Shown here: positions 1 to 8,537 of the stretch, in pieces
Numbering within the stretch: the stretch's first letter is position 1
Layout: each line of letters starts with the position of its first letter
Assembly: GCF_003854895.1 (NCBI RefSeq)
Contig: NZ_CP033966.1
Location: 1,364,001-1,428,000, forward strand
Origin: Pigmentiphaga sp. H8
GTDB lineage: Bacteria > Pseudomonadota > Gammaproteobacteria > Burkholderiales > Burkholderiaceae_B
Length of the DNA stretch: 64,000 nucleotides
Direction: 5' to 3'
The notes under the pieces: generated by a model
What the model saw: the letters and a program-made list of their open reading frames with translations, nothing else
Told to the model about the DNA's origin: nothing
Database searches by the model: none
Translations under genes and position numbers: made by a program

Positions 1-4
1 CCGT

Positions 5-583
5 TCAGGCGTACAGGCGCTCGCGCTCTTCGCCGCGGACCACGCGCAGGCGGCTGGCCGCCACGCCGGCGTTCAATTCGCGCACGCTGGCGTGCAGCCG
101 GTCGGCGATCTCCGCCGAGAGCTGGTAGCCGGTCACGGCGTCGCCCGAGATCTGCGCATCGGCGGCAAACACCGCGCTCAGGATATGGCGCGCGCCCAGC
201 GCGTTCAGCACGGGACGCAGGGCATAGTCCACGGCCAGCAGGTGGGCCGGCGAGCCCCCCGTGGCCAGTGGCAGGACGATCTTGCCTTGCAGCGCGGTCT
301 GGGGAAGCAGGTCCAGGAAGGTCTTCAGGATCCCGCTGTAGGCTGCCTTGTAGATGGGCGTGGCGATGACCACGGCATCGGCCGAAGCCAGGGACCGGAG
401 CGCGGCGGCGATGCGGGTATCGGCGGTGTCGGCCGCCAGCAGGGCCTGGGCGGGCAGGTCGCGTACGTTCAGCGAGCGGATCGCGTAGCCCGCCTGTTGC
501 AGGTGCGCGTCCAGGGTCCGGGCCAGCAGGGTCGAACGCGAGACGGCCGAGGGGCTGCCGGTAATGGTCAGGATCGAGTACAT
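5..583 (-). CDS. NAD(P)H-dependent FMN reductase, SsuE/MsuE type
   Basis: The 192-residue product looks like the flavodoxin-fold FMN reductases that supply FMNH2 to two-component sulfonate monooxygenases. The N-terminal phosphate loop GSPSAVSRS (residues 9-17) and the family signature PIYKAAYSGILKTFLDLLP in the middle are both visible. The open frame continues upstream to 643, but family similarity begins at MYSILTITG, so the ATG at 583 is preferred. No monooxygenase or sulfonate transporter gene is in view; the neighbours on this side are outside the window, so the physiological partner is unknown. Length is normal for the family. Confidence 0.85.
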   Translation of the reverse strand: MYSILTITGSPSAVSRSTLLARTLDAHLQQAGYAIRSLNVRDLPAQALLAADTADTRIAAALRSLASADAVVIATPIYKAAYSGILKTFLDLLPQTALQGKIVLPLATGGSPAHLLAVDYALRPVLNALGARHILSAVFAADAQISGDAVTGYQLSAEIADRLHASVRELNAGVAASRLRVVRGEERERLYA

Positions 584-788
584 GGCGGGCTGCTGAATGT
601 CGAGGCTGTCACCATAAGCCCGCGCCCGCCGGAACCCAACCAAGAAATTCGCATTTGCTCAGAAGCTGAACGCACAAGCGGCGCGTTCACATCTGCTCAC
701 GAACCGAACCATCCGCTTGCGATGCCCGGCTTGTGTCCGTCCCGCGGCGCTCATATCTTCCGGTTATTGGCTTATGTGGAAAACGCCG

Positions 789-1814
789 ATGGATCTCGTC
801 GTCGCCACCCGCGACGGGCTGTATTGCCCGCCCGGTCGCTTCCATATCGATCCGTGGCGCCCCGTCGAGCGGGCGGTGATCACCCATGCCCACGCCGATC
901 ATGCCCGCCCGGGGCACGGCGCCTACCTGGCCGCCGCGGCGGGAGAACAGGTGTTGCGCATCCGGCTGGGCGACATCCCGCTGCAGACACTGGAATATGG
1001 GCGGGCGGTGGAGCTGGACGGGGTCAAGGTATCGCTGCATCCCGCCGGCCACGTACTGGGTTCGGCCCAGGTACGCATCGAGTACCGCGGCGAGGTCTGG
1101 GTGGCCTCGGGCGACTACAAGCTCGAGGCCGACCCGACCTGCGCGCCCTTCGAACCGGTGCGCTGCCATGTCTTCATCACCGAGTCGACCTTCGGCCTGC
1201 CCATCTATCGCTGGCCCGGCCGCGAGGCGCTGTTCGGCGAGGTGAACGACTGGTGGCGGCGGAACGCCCAGGCGGGGCGCGCCTCGGTGCTGTTCTGCTA
1301 CGCCTTTGGCAAGGCGCAGCGCATCCTGGCCAGCGTGGACCCTGCCATCGGACCTGTCGTCGCGCATGGCGCCGTGGCCGCCATCGACGACGGCTATCGC
1401 CGTAGCGGCGTCCGGCTGCCGCCCGCCTTGCGCATGGCCGATGTCGCCGACAAGTCCACGCTGCGGCAGGCGCTGGTGCTGGCGCCGCCTTCGGCCCAGG
1501 GTTCGCCCTGGATCAAGCGTTTCGGCGACCATTCCGACGGCTACGCCAGCGGCTGGATGCGGGTGCGGGGCAACCAGCGGCGCAAGGGCGTGGACCGTGG
1601 CTTCGTGCTGTCCGACCATGCGGACTGGCCTGCCCTGCAGCGTGCCGTCGACGCCACCGGAGCGCAGCGGGTTTTCGTTACCCATGGCAGCGCGCATGCC
1701 ATGGTGCGCTGGCTGCGCGAGCGCGGCCTGGATGCGGAGACGTTCGCTACCGAGTACGGCGATGAAGACGACGGCGACACCGGCGATCTCGTGGCAGGGG
1801 CGGACGAAACATGA
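789..1814 (+). CDS. ligase-associated DNA exonuclease (metallo-beta-lactamase fold)
   Basis: The product of about 341 residues has the metallo-beta-lactamase metal motif HAHADH at residues 33-38 and a later GDYKLEADP segment, as in the beta-CASP-like exonucleases found next to ATP-dependent DNA ligases. The family is predicted to process DNA 3' or 5' ends before joining. An in-frame ATG at 774 is an alternative start; neither has a strong ribosome binding site. The stop overlaps the start of the downstream ligase by four bases (ATGA), so the two are almost certainly translated together. The role in repair is inferred from this pairing. Confidence 0.85.
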   Translation: MDLVVATRDGLYCPPGRFHIDPWRPVERAVITHAHADHARPGHGAYLAAAAGEQVLRIRLGDIPLQTLEYGRAVELDGVKVSLHPAGHVLGSAQVRIEYRGEVWVASGDYKLEADPTCAPFEPVRCHVFITESTFGLPIYRWPGREALFGEVNDWWRRNAQAGRASVLFCYAFGKAQRILASVDPAIGPVVAHGAVAAIDDGYRRSGVRLPPALRMADVADKSTLRQALVLAPPSAQGSPWIKRFGDHSDGYASGWMRVRGNQRRKGVDRGFVLSDHADWPALQRAVDATGAQRVFVTHGSAHAMVRWLRERGLDAETFATEYGDEDDGDTGDLVAGADET

Positions 1815-3466
1815 AGGCCTTCGTCGATCTTTATGTCGCGCTCGAGGCCACGACCTCCAGTCTGGGCAAGCGCGCGGCCATGCTCGACTATCTGCGCCAG
1901 GCGCCGCCGGCCGATGCCGCCTGGGCGGTGTATTTCCTGGCGGGCGGCAAGCCGCGGCAACTGGTGCCGGCCAAGCTGTTGAAGGACTATGCGCGCGAGG
2001 CCGCCGGCATTCCCGAATGGCTGTTCGAGGAAAGCTACCAGGCCGTGGGAGACCTGGCCGAGACCATCGCCTTGCTGCTGCCCGACACGCCGCATGCCGA
2101 CGATGCCAGCCTGGCCGCATGGATGGAGCACAGTCTGCTGCCGTTGCGCGGCATGGATCCCGGACCCTTGAAGCCCCGCTTGCTGGAGGCCTGGGGCCGG
2201 CTCGACACGCGCGGCCGGCTGGTCTTCACCAAGCTCATTACCGGCAGTTTCCGCGTGGGAGTGTCGCGGCTGCTGGTGACGCGCGTCCTGGCCGAGCTGG
2301 CCGGGGTGGATGCCAAGGAGGTCGCCCAGCGCATGGTGGGCTATACCGATCTGAACGCGCGGCCGTCGGCCCAGGGCTATCTGGCCCTGATCGCCGCCGA
2401 GGCGCCGGCTGGCCGCCAGGAAAGCGGAATGCCGTATCCGTTCTTCCTTGCCCATTCCTTGCAGGCGGACATCGCGGATTTCGATCGCCTGCTGGGGTCG
2501 GCGGCCGATTGGCTGGTGGAGTGGAAGTGGGACGGCATCCGGGCGCAACTGGTGCGGCGCGCGAGTGGAGCGTGGCTGTGGTCGCGCGGCGAGGAGCTGG
2601 TCAGCGACCGTTTCCCCGAGCTGCTCCAGGCCGCGGCGGCCTTGCCTGAAGGAACCGTATTGGACGGCGAGATCGTCGTCCACAAGGAGGGCAGGGTGCA
2701 GCCCTTCGCGCAATTGCAGCAGCGGATAGGCCGCAAGACGCTGACGCCGCGGATCCTGCGCGACGTACCCGTGGCGCTGCTGGCCTACGACCTGCTGGAA
2801 CGGGAGGGCCAGGACTGGCGCGCCCGGCCCCAGCGCGAGCGGCGCGCCGCGCTGGACGCGCTGCTGGCCGCCGCGGGAGTTCCCGTGTTGCTGCCCAGTC
2901 CGCTGCTTGGGGAAAGTTCCTGGGAAGACTACGCCCGGCTGCGCGAGAGTTCGCGCGAGCGCGGCGTGGAAGGCATGATGCTCAAGCAAGCCGGCGGCAG
3001 CTACGGCGTGGGGCGCAGCAAGGACGTGGGGCTGTGGTGGAAGTGGAAGGTGGACCCCTATTCGATCGACGCCGTGCTGATCTACGCCCAGAAGGGGCAC
3101 GGCCGCCGCGCCAGCCTGTACACCGACTACACCTTCGCCGTCTGGGATGCGCCGCCGGGGACGCCCGGGCGCGGGCTGGTGCCGTTCGCCAAGGCTTATT
3201 CCGGCCTGACCGACGACGAGATCCGCAAGGTGGATGCCGTCGTGCGCAAGACCACGCAGGAAATCTTCGGACCGGTCCGCAGCGTGCTGCCTACCCTGGT
3301 ATTCGAATTGGGGTTCGAAGGGATCGCGCGCAGCGCGCGCCACAAGAGCGGCATCGCCGTGCGCTTTCCGCGCATGTTGCGCTGGCGGCAGGACAAGCCG
3401 GTGGAGGAGGCCGACACGCTGGAAACGCTGTCCGCGCTGCTGCCCTCGGCGCCGGCCGGGACGTGA
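1811..3466 (+). CDS. ATP-dependent DNA ligase
   Basis: This 551-residue protein carries the nucleotidyltransferase motif I as EWKWDG at residues 237-242, making K239 the lysine that is adenylated. A DNA-binding N-terminal domain precedes it. The later motifs LDGEIV, SRERGVEGMMLK and WWKWK follow in the expected order, and an OB-fold domain forms the C-terminus. It overlaps the exonuclease gene by four bases. Bacteria already have an NAD-dependent LigA; enzymes of this class are accessory ligases thought to act in repair. No Ku gene or polymerase domain is present here, so it is not a LigD-type non-homologous end-joining enzyme. Confidence 0.92.
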   Translation: MKAFVDLYVALEATTSSLGKRAAMLDYLRQAPPADAAWAVYFLAGGKPRQLVPAKLLKDYAREAAGIPEWLFEESYQAVGDLAETIALLLPDTPHADDASLAAWMEHSLLPLRGMDPGPLKPRLLEAWGRLDTRGRLVFTKLITGSFRVGVSRLLVTRVLAELAGVDAKEVAQRMVGYTDLNARPSAQGYLALIAAEAPAGRQESGMPYPFFLAHSLQADIADFDRLLGSAADWLVEWKWDGIRAQLVRRASGAWLWSRGEELVSDRFPELLQAAAALPEGTVLDGEIVVHKEGRVQPFAQLQQRIGRKTLTPRILRDVPVALLAYDLLEREGQDWRARPQRERRAALDALLAAAGVPVLLPSPLLGESSWEDYARLRESSRERGVEGMMLKQAGGSYGVGRSKDVGLWWKWKVDPYSIDAVLIYAQKGHGRRASLYTDYTFAVWDAPPGTPGRGLVPFAKAYSGLTDDEIRKVDAVVRKTTQEIFGPVRSVLPTLVFELGFEGIARSARHKSGIAVRFPRMLRWRQDKPVEEADTLETLSALLPSAPAGT

Positions 3467-3599
3467 TGCCCGGGGGCTCATTCCAGGGAGCCATAAGCGT
3501 CTGCCCAAAAATTCGTTGACCGAACCAGGCGCCGCGCATAACCTAATCCTGAATCGCACAGGTTGTCCATATTGCGAACAATTGATCGAGGATGCCGGA

Positions 3600-4586
3600 A
3601 TGCAGAATGCGTTCATGATGATGAAGAGAATGACGGCCGGCGCGACAGCTGTCCTGGCTCTCGTGGCGGGACAGGCGTCGGCGCAGGGATTCCCTGTCAA
3701 GCCGGTGCGGATCGTCGCCCCTTATGTGCCCGGCGGAACGGTGGATGCCCTGTCGCGCGCGCTTGCCGCGCAGTTGTCCGAGGAGTTCGGCCAGCAAGTG
3801 GTGGTCGAGAACCGGGCGGGGGCGTCCGGCAACATCGGCGCGGAATATGTCGCCGGCGCCGAGCCCGATGGCCACGTGCTGCTTCTGACGGCCAGCACGG
3901 TCATCGTCAATCCGCTCGTGATGAAAGAGAAGCAGCGCTTCGACCTGCACAAGGACTTCACGCCCATCGGCATGGTGGCCAGCACGCCGCTGGTCTTCGT
4001 CGTTTCGCCGCAGAGCGGCATCGAGACCGTGGGCGATTTCATCAAGCAGGCCAAGGCGCATCCGGACAAGATCAACTTCGGTGTGGGCGGCTTCGGCTCC
4101 GGCGGCCATCTGGCCATGGAAACCTTCAACGTCCGCGCCGGCACGTCGATCCCCATGGTGATCTACAAGGGATCCGCTCCCGCGCTGACCGACATCGTGG
4201 GCGGCCAGCTCAGCGCGATCATGGATCCCGTGTTGACCACCTTGCCCTTCGTCAGCACCGGCCGCCTGAAGGCCATCGCTGTGACGGGCGAGCGCCGCAG
4301 CGCGCTGCTGCCTTCGGTGCCCACCCTGAGCGAGGCAGGGGTGCCGAACATGGACTTCGTTTCGTGGTACGGCATGTGGGGGCCCGCCGGCATACCGGAG
4401 GCCGTGTCCCGGCGCGTCCAGGCCGGCCTGACCAAGGTGCTGGGGTCGCCGCAGTTCAAGGCCTGGCTGGACAAGCAGGGGATGGTGGCCGGCACGGTCA
4501 CGGGCAAGCAGTTCGGCGACTACGTCCGGCAGGAAAGCAAGAAGTACGCGCAGGCCGTCGCGGACGCGAAGATCGAACCCAAGTGA
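3600..4586 (+). CDS. Bug-family tripartite tricarboxylate transporter substrate-binding protein
   Basis: The 328-residue protein starts with a Sec signal peptide (positively charged start, hydrophobic run, cleavage near ASAQ-GF at about residue 25). The typical Bug motifs follow: KPVRIVAPYVPGG, VVENRAGASGNIGAE and later YKGSAPALTDIVGGQ. Bug proteins are periplasmic binders of small carboxylates or amides and outnumber their membrane partners in Bordetella-like genomes. No TctA/TctB genes lie nearby. The next gene starts just after its stop, so it is probably co-transcribed with the racemase-like enzyme, and the ligand may be that enzyme's substrate. Confidence 0.92.
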   Translation: MQNAFMMMKRMTAGATAVLALVAGQASAQGFPVKPVRIVAPYVPGGTVDALSRALAAQLSEEFGQQVVVENRAGASGNIGAEYVAGAEPDGHVLLLTASTVIVNPLVMKEKQRFDLHKDFTPIGMVASTPLVFVVSPQSGIETVGDFIKQAKAHPDKINFGVGGFGSGGHLAMETFNVRAGTSIPMVIYKGSAPALTDIVGGQLSAIMDPVLTTLPFVSTGRLKAIAVTGERRSALLPSVPTLSEAGVPNMDFVSWYGMWGPAGIPEAVSRRVQAGLTKVLGSPQFKAWLDKQGMVAGTVTGKQFGDYVRQESKKYAQAVADAKIEPK

Positions 4587-4606
4587 ACGGGACGGAGGAA
4601 GCAAGG

Positions 4607-5323
4607 GTGGCCGGACGCAAGAAGACCTTCCACGGCGTGTCCGTCGGGATCCTGATGGTCAAGACCGGGTTTTGCCGCCTGCCGGGCGATGTCGGCCACG
4701 CGGGCACCTGGGACTTTCCCGTGCAGTACCGCGTCGTCGAGGGCGCGACGCCGGACAAGATGATGGCGCTCGAGTCGTCGGGGCTGCTGGACGAGTTCAA
4801 GGCCGCGGCGCTGGACCTCGTCGCCGGCGGGGTGGACGGCATCGCCACGACCTGCGGTTTCCTGGCCTTGTACCAGCGGGAACTGACGGCCGCCTGCGGC
4901 GTGCCGGTAGCCTCCAGCAGCCTGCTGCAGGTGCCGCTGGCGCAGCGCCTGATCGCGCCGGACAAGCGGGTGGGGATCCTGACCTTCAGCCGCGAGAGCC
5001 TGCATGCCTCGCATCTGGAGGCGGTGGGCGTGGCGGCCGACACGCCGGTGGAGGGCATGCCGGCCGACTCGGTGTTCGTCACGTCCATCAAGTCGGGCGA
5101 TACCGTGCCGCGCTTCGAGGCGATGCGCGCCGAAGTGCTCCAGGCGGCGGAGCGCCTGCTGGGCAGCCATCCGGACGTGGGCGCCATCGTGTCCGAGTGC
5201 GCCAACATGACGCCGTTCAGCGCCGACATCGCCGAACGCTTCGGCATCCCGGTGTTCGACGGCGTGTCGATGATCAACTGGTTCCAGGCGGGGCTGCGGC
5301 CGCGCCGCTACCCCTCGGTCTAG
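4607..5323 (+). CDS. Asp/Glu racemase-superfamily protein
   Basis: The 238-residue product belongs to the Asp/Glu/hydantoin racemase fold. The two cysteines expected at the active site are visible in TTCGFLAL (C83) and SECANMTPF (C198). This superfamily includes racemases, maleate isomerase and arylmalonate decarboxylase, so the exact reaction cannot be read. The start is a GTG at 4607, chosen because GGAGGA sits 6-8 bases upstream; another GTG at 4583 overlaps the end of the Bug gene. It lies directly downstream of the Bug binding protein, suggesting uptake and conversion of one substrate. Confidence 0.78.
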   Translation: MAGRKKTFHGVSVGILMVKTGFCRLPGDVGHAGTWDFPVQYRVVEGATPDKMMALESSGLLDEFKAAALDLVAGGVDGIATTCGFLALYQRELTAACGVPVASSSLLQVPLAQRLIAPDKRVGILTFSRESLHASHLEAVGVAADTPVEGMPADSVFVTSIKSGDTVPRFEAMRAEVLQAAERLLGSHPDVGAIVSECANMTPFSADIAERFGIPVFDGVSMINWFQAGLRPRRYPSV

Positions 5324-5333
5324 CCGGTGCGTG

Positions 5334-6110
5334 TCAGCCGTGCTGCAGCGCGGCCGACACGTTTTCGCAGGCCCGGTACAGGTGCTGCGCCAGCGACGAA
5401 CCCGTGTCCAGGCAGTCGTCCAGGTCCAGGCCGGAGACGACGATGGCGCCGAGCGCCGCCGGGCCCCGTCCATGGAAGGGGCAGGCGAGCGAGGCCAGTC
5501 CGCGCTTGTAGTGGCCGACGGTGGCGCAGAACCCTCCCGCCTGGCGGATTTTCCGCAGCGCGGGGCGGACCTTGTCGTAACGGGCCTGGCCCAGCGTGGC
5601 CAGGCACAGATCATCGGGATACGTGGACAGGATGGATTTGCCGCTGGCGCAGTCGTCGATGGGGAACTGGTTGCCGATGTCGATGATGACGTTCATCGGC
5701 GTGCGCGGCGTCCAGATGCGTTCGACGATGATGACCCGGTCGCGCGCCGGCACCGAGATCGACACCAGCGCCGAACGTCCGTGCAGGACTTTTTCCTGCA
5801 GCTCGACCGCGTAGGGCAGCGCCGCGCGCCGCACGTTGAGCCGGCTGGCATGCGCCGTGGCGAACAGCAGGCACTCGGGGCCCAGCGCATAGACGCCGTC
5901 GTCGGCCGTGACCATGTCCCAGTGCACGAGCGTCTTGAGCAGGCGATGGACGGTGGTTCGTTCTATGCCCGTGCGGCGGGACAGGTCCAGCGCCGTGGCG
6001 CCTTGCGGCGTGCTGGCCAGTTCGCGCAGCACGATGAAGGCACGGTCTACGGATTGCACGCGGCCGGTGCCTTCGGCGTCCGGCGGGCGGTGTTCTGGCG
6101 TCGTCTGCAA
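5334..6110 (-). CDS. IclR-family transcriptional regulator
   Basis: The 258-residue protein has an N-terminal winged helix (SVDRAFIVLRELAS, then RRTGIERTTVHRLLKTL at about 43-59) and the C-terminal IclR effector domain ending in GLASLACPFHGRG and a final ALGAIVVSG strand. The frame begins with TTG at 6110. It lies 29 bases downstream of the acyl-CoA ligase gene on the same strand, so it is probably in that operon. It is a candidate regulator of the divergent ligase/hydratase promoter region at 7667-7781 and perhaps of the Bug/racemase pair that converges on it. Confidence 0.9.
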   Translation of the reverse strand: MQTTPEHRPPDAEGTGRVQSVDRAFIVLRELASTPQGATALDLSRRTGIERTTVHRLLKTLVHWDMVTADDGVYALGPECLLFATAHASRLNVRRAALPYAVELQEKVLHGRSALVSISVPARDRVIIVERIWTPRTPMNVIIDIGNQFPIDDCASGKSILSTYPDDLCLATLGQARYDKVRPALRKIRQAGGFCATVGHYKRGLASLACPFHGRGPAALGAIVVSGLDLDDCLDTGSSLAQHLYRACENVSAALQHG

Positions 6111-6139
6111 GGCTAGGGCCTGTTCACGCTAAAGGAGGT

Positions 6140-7666
6140 TCAGTCTTGGCGGGCGGCGATCGCGTCCTGGATCTTCCGGGTCAACACTTTACCGTAATGG
6201 GAGCGCGGCAGGGCGTCCATGAACACCAGGCGCTTGGGGCGCTTGTGCGCGGACAGGCGCTCCCGGCAGAAGGCCGCCAGCTCGTCGCCGCCCGGATGGG
6301 TGCCGGGCCGCGCGACGACGGCCGCGGCGACGATCTCGCCCCATTCGGGGTCGGCGATGCCGACGACGGCGGCTTCGAGGATGGACGGATGGCTGCACAG
6401 CACCTGTTCCACCTCGGCCGGCTGCACCGATTTGCCGCCCGTGCGAATGATGGCCTTGGCCCGTCCCTGTATGCGCAGCCGCCCCTGGTCATCGAGGCAG
6501 CCCAGGTCGCCGGTATGGAACCATCCGTCGTCCAGGACGGCCGCCGTCAGCCCGGGCTGGTTCCAATAGCCTCGCATGACGTGGGCGCCGCGTATCAGCA
6601 CTTCGCCGACCGTTCCCGGTGGCAAGGGGGCCTGGCCGTCGCCGATGGCGATGTCGGCGCGGTCGGTGGTGGGGCCGACCAGGCCGAGCGTGCCGGCCGG
6701 ATCGGCCAGCAGTTCGGAGGCGGCGGGCGGAGGCCGGTAGCAGGTCCACGGCGCTTCGGTCAGGCCGTAGATGACGGAGAAGACGGGGCCGAAAGCGGCC
6801 ACCGCCTGTTCGAACAGTTCCGGCGGCATGGCGGCGGCGCCGATTTCGATGCACGACAGCGAGTCGAGACCGGCGCGCTCGCCGGACAATACCCGGAGGA
6901 TGCGGACCAGGTGCGTCGGAACCAGCGAGGTGCAGGTCGGCCGGTAGCGTGCCACCAGGTCGAGAAAACGCCGGGGCTCGAAGTGTGCGCCGAGGATGAG
7001 CGTGCCGCCCTGCAGCAGATGGGCCAGCAGCGAAATCGCCGCGATCGGCCAGAGCGGCCGCACGTTCAGCATCCGGTCGCCCGTCCACGGCGCGCGTGCC
7101 GCGATGATGTTGTGGAGCGCCGCGCAATAGCTGCCGTGTGTGTGCACCACGGCCTTGGGCAGGCCCGTGGTGCCGCCCGTGTAGTTCAGCGCCGCGACCC
7201 AGTCCGGCTCGCAGCAGACGGGTGGGGGCGCATCGGGCGGGACGGACCCGGCGGCGTCGGCCAGGCTGTCGAGCGGACGAGCCTCGACCCCGCAGGCGGC
7301 CAGATCCGGCCGCAATGCTTGCACGCGATCCGCATGGGAAGGGCAGTACAGCAGCACTTTTGCGCCGGCGTCGCGCAACTGCGCGAGCTGTTCGGCCGGA
7401 TCCAGAGCGGGATCCAGCGAGACCCTGACGCGGCCCGCGCTCATGACGCCATAGTCCGCGAACAGGAAGTCGGGCGTGGCGTCTCCCAGCAGCGCGATAC
7501 GGTCGCCCGGCCGGGTGTCGCAGGCCGCGAGCAGCCGGCGCGAGAAGGCGAACACTTCGTCCACCAGCTCCGGAAAGCCATAGCGCCGGCCGCTGTCCGC
7601 ATCGATCAGGGCACAGCGGTCGGGCCAGGCCCGGCGGGCTTGTTCGAGAAGCGCAGGAAGGGTCAT
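6140..7666 (-). CDS. AMP-binding acyl-CoA ligase
   Basis: This 508-residue enzyme is an ANL-superfamily acyl- or aryl-CoA synthetase. The P-loop-like YTGGTTGLPK is at residues 162-171, GWFHTGDLG and the hinge region GRAKAIIRTGGKSVQP are near residue 400, and a C-terminal lysine lies in HYGKVLTRKI. It activates a carboxylic acid as the AMP ester and then the CoA thioester. The divergent enoyl-CoA hydratase and the IclR gene downstream suggest a beta-oxidation-like or aromatic acid side-chain pathway; the substrate cannot be told from sequence. Confidence 0.88.
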   Translation of the reverse strand: MTLPALLEQARRAWPDRCALIDADSGRRYGFPELVDEVFAFSRRLLAACDTRPGDRIALLGDATPDFLFADYGVMSAGRVRVSLDPALDPAEQLAQLRDAGAKVLLYCPSHADRVQALRPDLAACGVEARPLDSLADAAGSVPPDAPPPVCCEPDWVAALNYTGGTTGLPKAVVHTHGSYCAALHNIIAARAPWTGDRMLNVRPLWPIAAISLLAHLLQGGTLILGAHFEPRRFLDLVARYRPTCTSLVPTHLVRILRVLSGERAGLDSLSCIEIGAAAMPPELFEQAVAAFGPVFSVIYGLTEAPWTCYRPPPAASELLADPAGTLGLVGPTTDRADIAIGDGQAPLPPGTVGEVLIRGAHVMRGYWNQPGLTAAVLDDGWFHTGDLGCLDDQGRLRIQGRAKAIIRTGGKSVQPAEVEQVLCSHPSILEAAVVGIADPEWGEIVAAAVVARPGTHPGGDELAAFCRERLSAHKRPKRLVFMDALPRSHYGKVLTRKIQDAIAARQD

Positions 7667-7700
7667 GGCGGCGGATGGGAGAGGGTATGTTCATAATAAA

Positions 7701-7711
7701 CACAAGTTGTG
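7701..7711. promoter_or_regulatory. palindrome in divergent promoter region
   Basis: CACAAGTTGTG is a perfect odd palindrome in the 115-base gap between the divergent acyl-CoA ligase and enoyl-CoA hydratase genes. Surrounding sequence is A+T-rich, unlike the flanking genes. It may be the operator of the nearby IclR regulator; this is inference from position only. Confidence 0.4.
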
Positions 7712-7781
7712 CTCTATACAAACTATTCCTAGAATCCCGTCTGAACCTGCCTCGACGCGCGCGGCATGGAAAGGAGCATCG

Positions 7782-8537
7782 ATGAGCATCGAATTCGAAG
7801 CCGCCGGCGACGGCGTATTCGTCGTCACCCTGAATCGTCCCGAACGTTTGAATGCCCTGGATGCCGCGCACAAGGCGCGGCTGGGCGACATCTGGCGCGA
7901 GGCCGAGGCGCGCGACGACGTGCGCGCGATCATGCTGCGCGGCGCGGGGCTGAAGGCATTCTCGGCGGGGTCGGACTTCAAGGAAATGAAAGCCACGGGA
8001 CGAACGGTGGACACCGACACCCTGGCCAACGCCATTCCCTCGGTGGGCGTGGAGCTGACCAAGCCGGTCGTGGCGGCGCTGCACGGCTATGTGATCGGCT
8101 TCGGACTGACGCTGGCCATCCATTGCGACATGCGCGTGGCCGCGCCGGACGCGCGCCTGGCCTTTCCCGAGGTCGAGCACGGCATGCTGTCCGGCATCAG
8201 CGACATCACCTTGCCGGGCCTCGTGGGCGAGGCCGCCGCGCTGGAGATCATGCTGACGGGGCGGGCCTATACGGCCGATGAAGCGCGCGAGATCCGGCTG
8301 GTCAACCGGATCGCGCCGGACCCCCATGCCGAGGCGCTGGAACTGGCGCGCGCGCTGGCGGGCAATTCGCTCAGCGCCACCAGGCTGACCAAGAAGCTGG
8401 TGCTGGCCGAGCGGCGCGCGGCCATTGCGCGCCATCTGCAACTCGTTGCCCAGGCGCGAGTGGATATCGCGCAGTCCGGCCGCCATGCATCGGTGGTGGA
8501 CGGCGGCGGCGCGCAGCCGCGAGCCAGGATGGATTGA
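7782..8537 (+). CDS. enoyl-CoA hydratase/isomerase-family protein
   Basis: The 251-residue crotonase-fold protein shows the oxyanion-hole segments FSAGSDFKEM and HGYVIGFGLTLAIHCDMRVA, followed by AFPEVEHGM. It would hydrate, isomerise or hydrolyse an acyl-CoA. The second motif reads GFGLT where classical hydratases have GGG or GGC, so it may be a variant crotonase. The start at 7782 follows AAGGAG by 5 bases. It is divergent from the acyl-CoA ligase and overlaps the downstream hydrolase, so ligase, hydratase and hydrolase probably handle one substrate. Confidence 0.87.
   Translation: MSIEFEAAGDGVFVVTLNRPERLNALDAAHKARLGDIWREAEARDDVRAIMLRGAGLKAFSAGSDFKEMKATGRTVDTDTLANAIPSVGVELTKPVVAALHGYVIGFGLTLAIHCDMRVAAPDARLAFPEVEHGMLSGISDITLPGLVGEAAALEIMLTGRAYTADEAREIRLVNRIAPDPHAEALELARALAGNSLSATRLTKKLVLAERRAAIARHLQLVAQARVDIAQSGRHASVVDGGGAQPRARMD

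Noticed and set aside
92..1405. Long plus-strand open frame over the FMN reductase and exonuclease genes
   Set aside because: Its protein is arginine/glycine-rich with no family pattern and it overlaps two well-supported genes; it is a shadow caused by high GC.
1541..3700. 719-residue minus-strand open frame opposite the ligase
   Set aside because: No motif, biased composition, and full overlap with the ligase gene, which has clear motifs.
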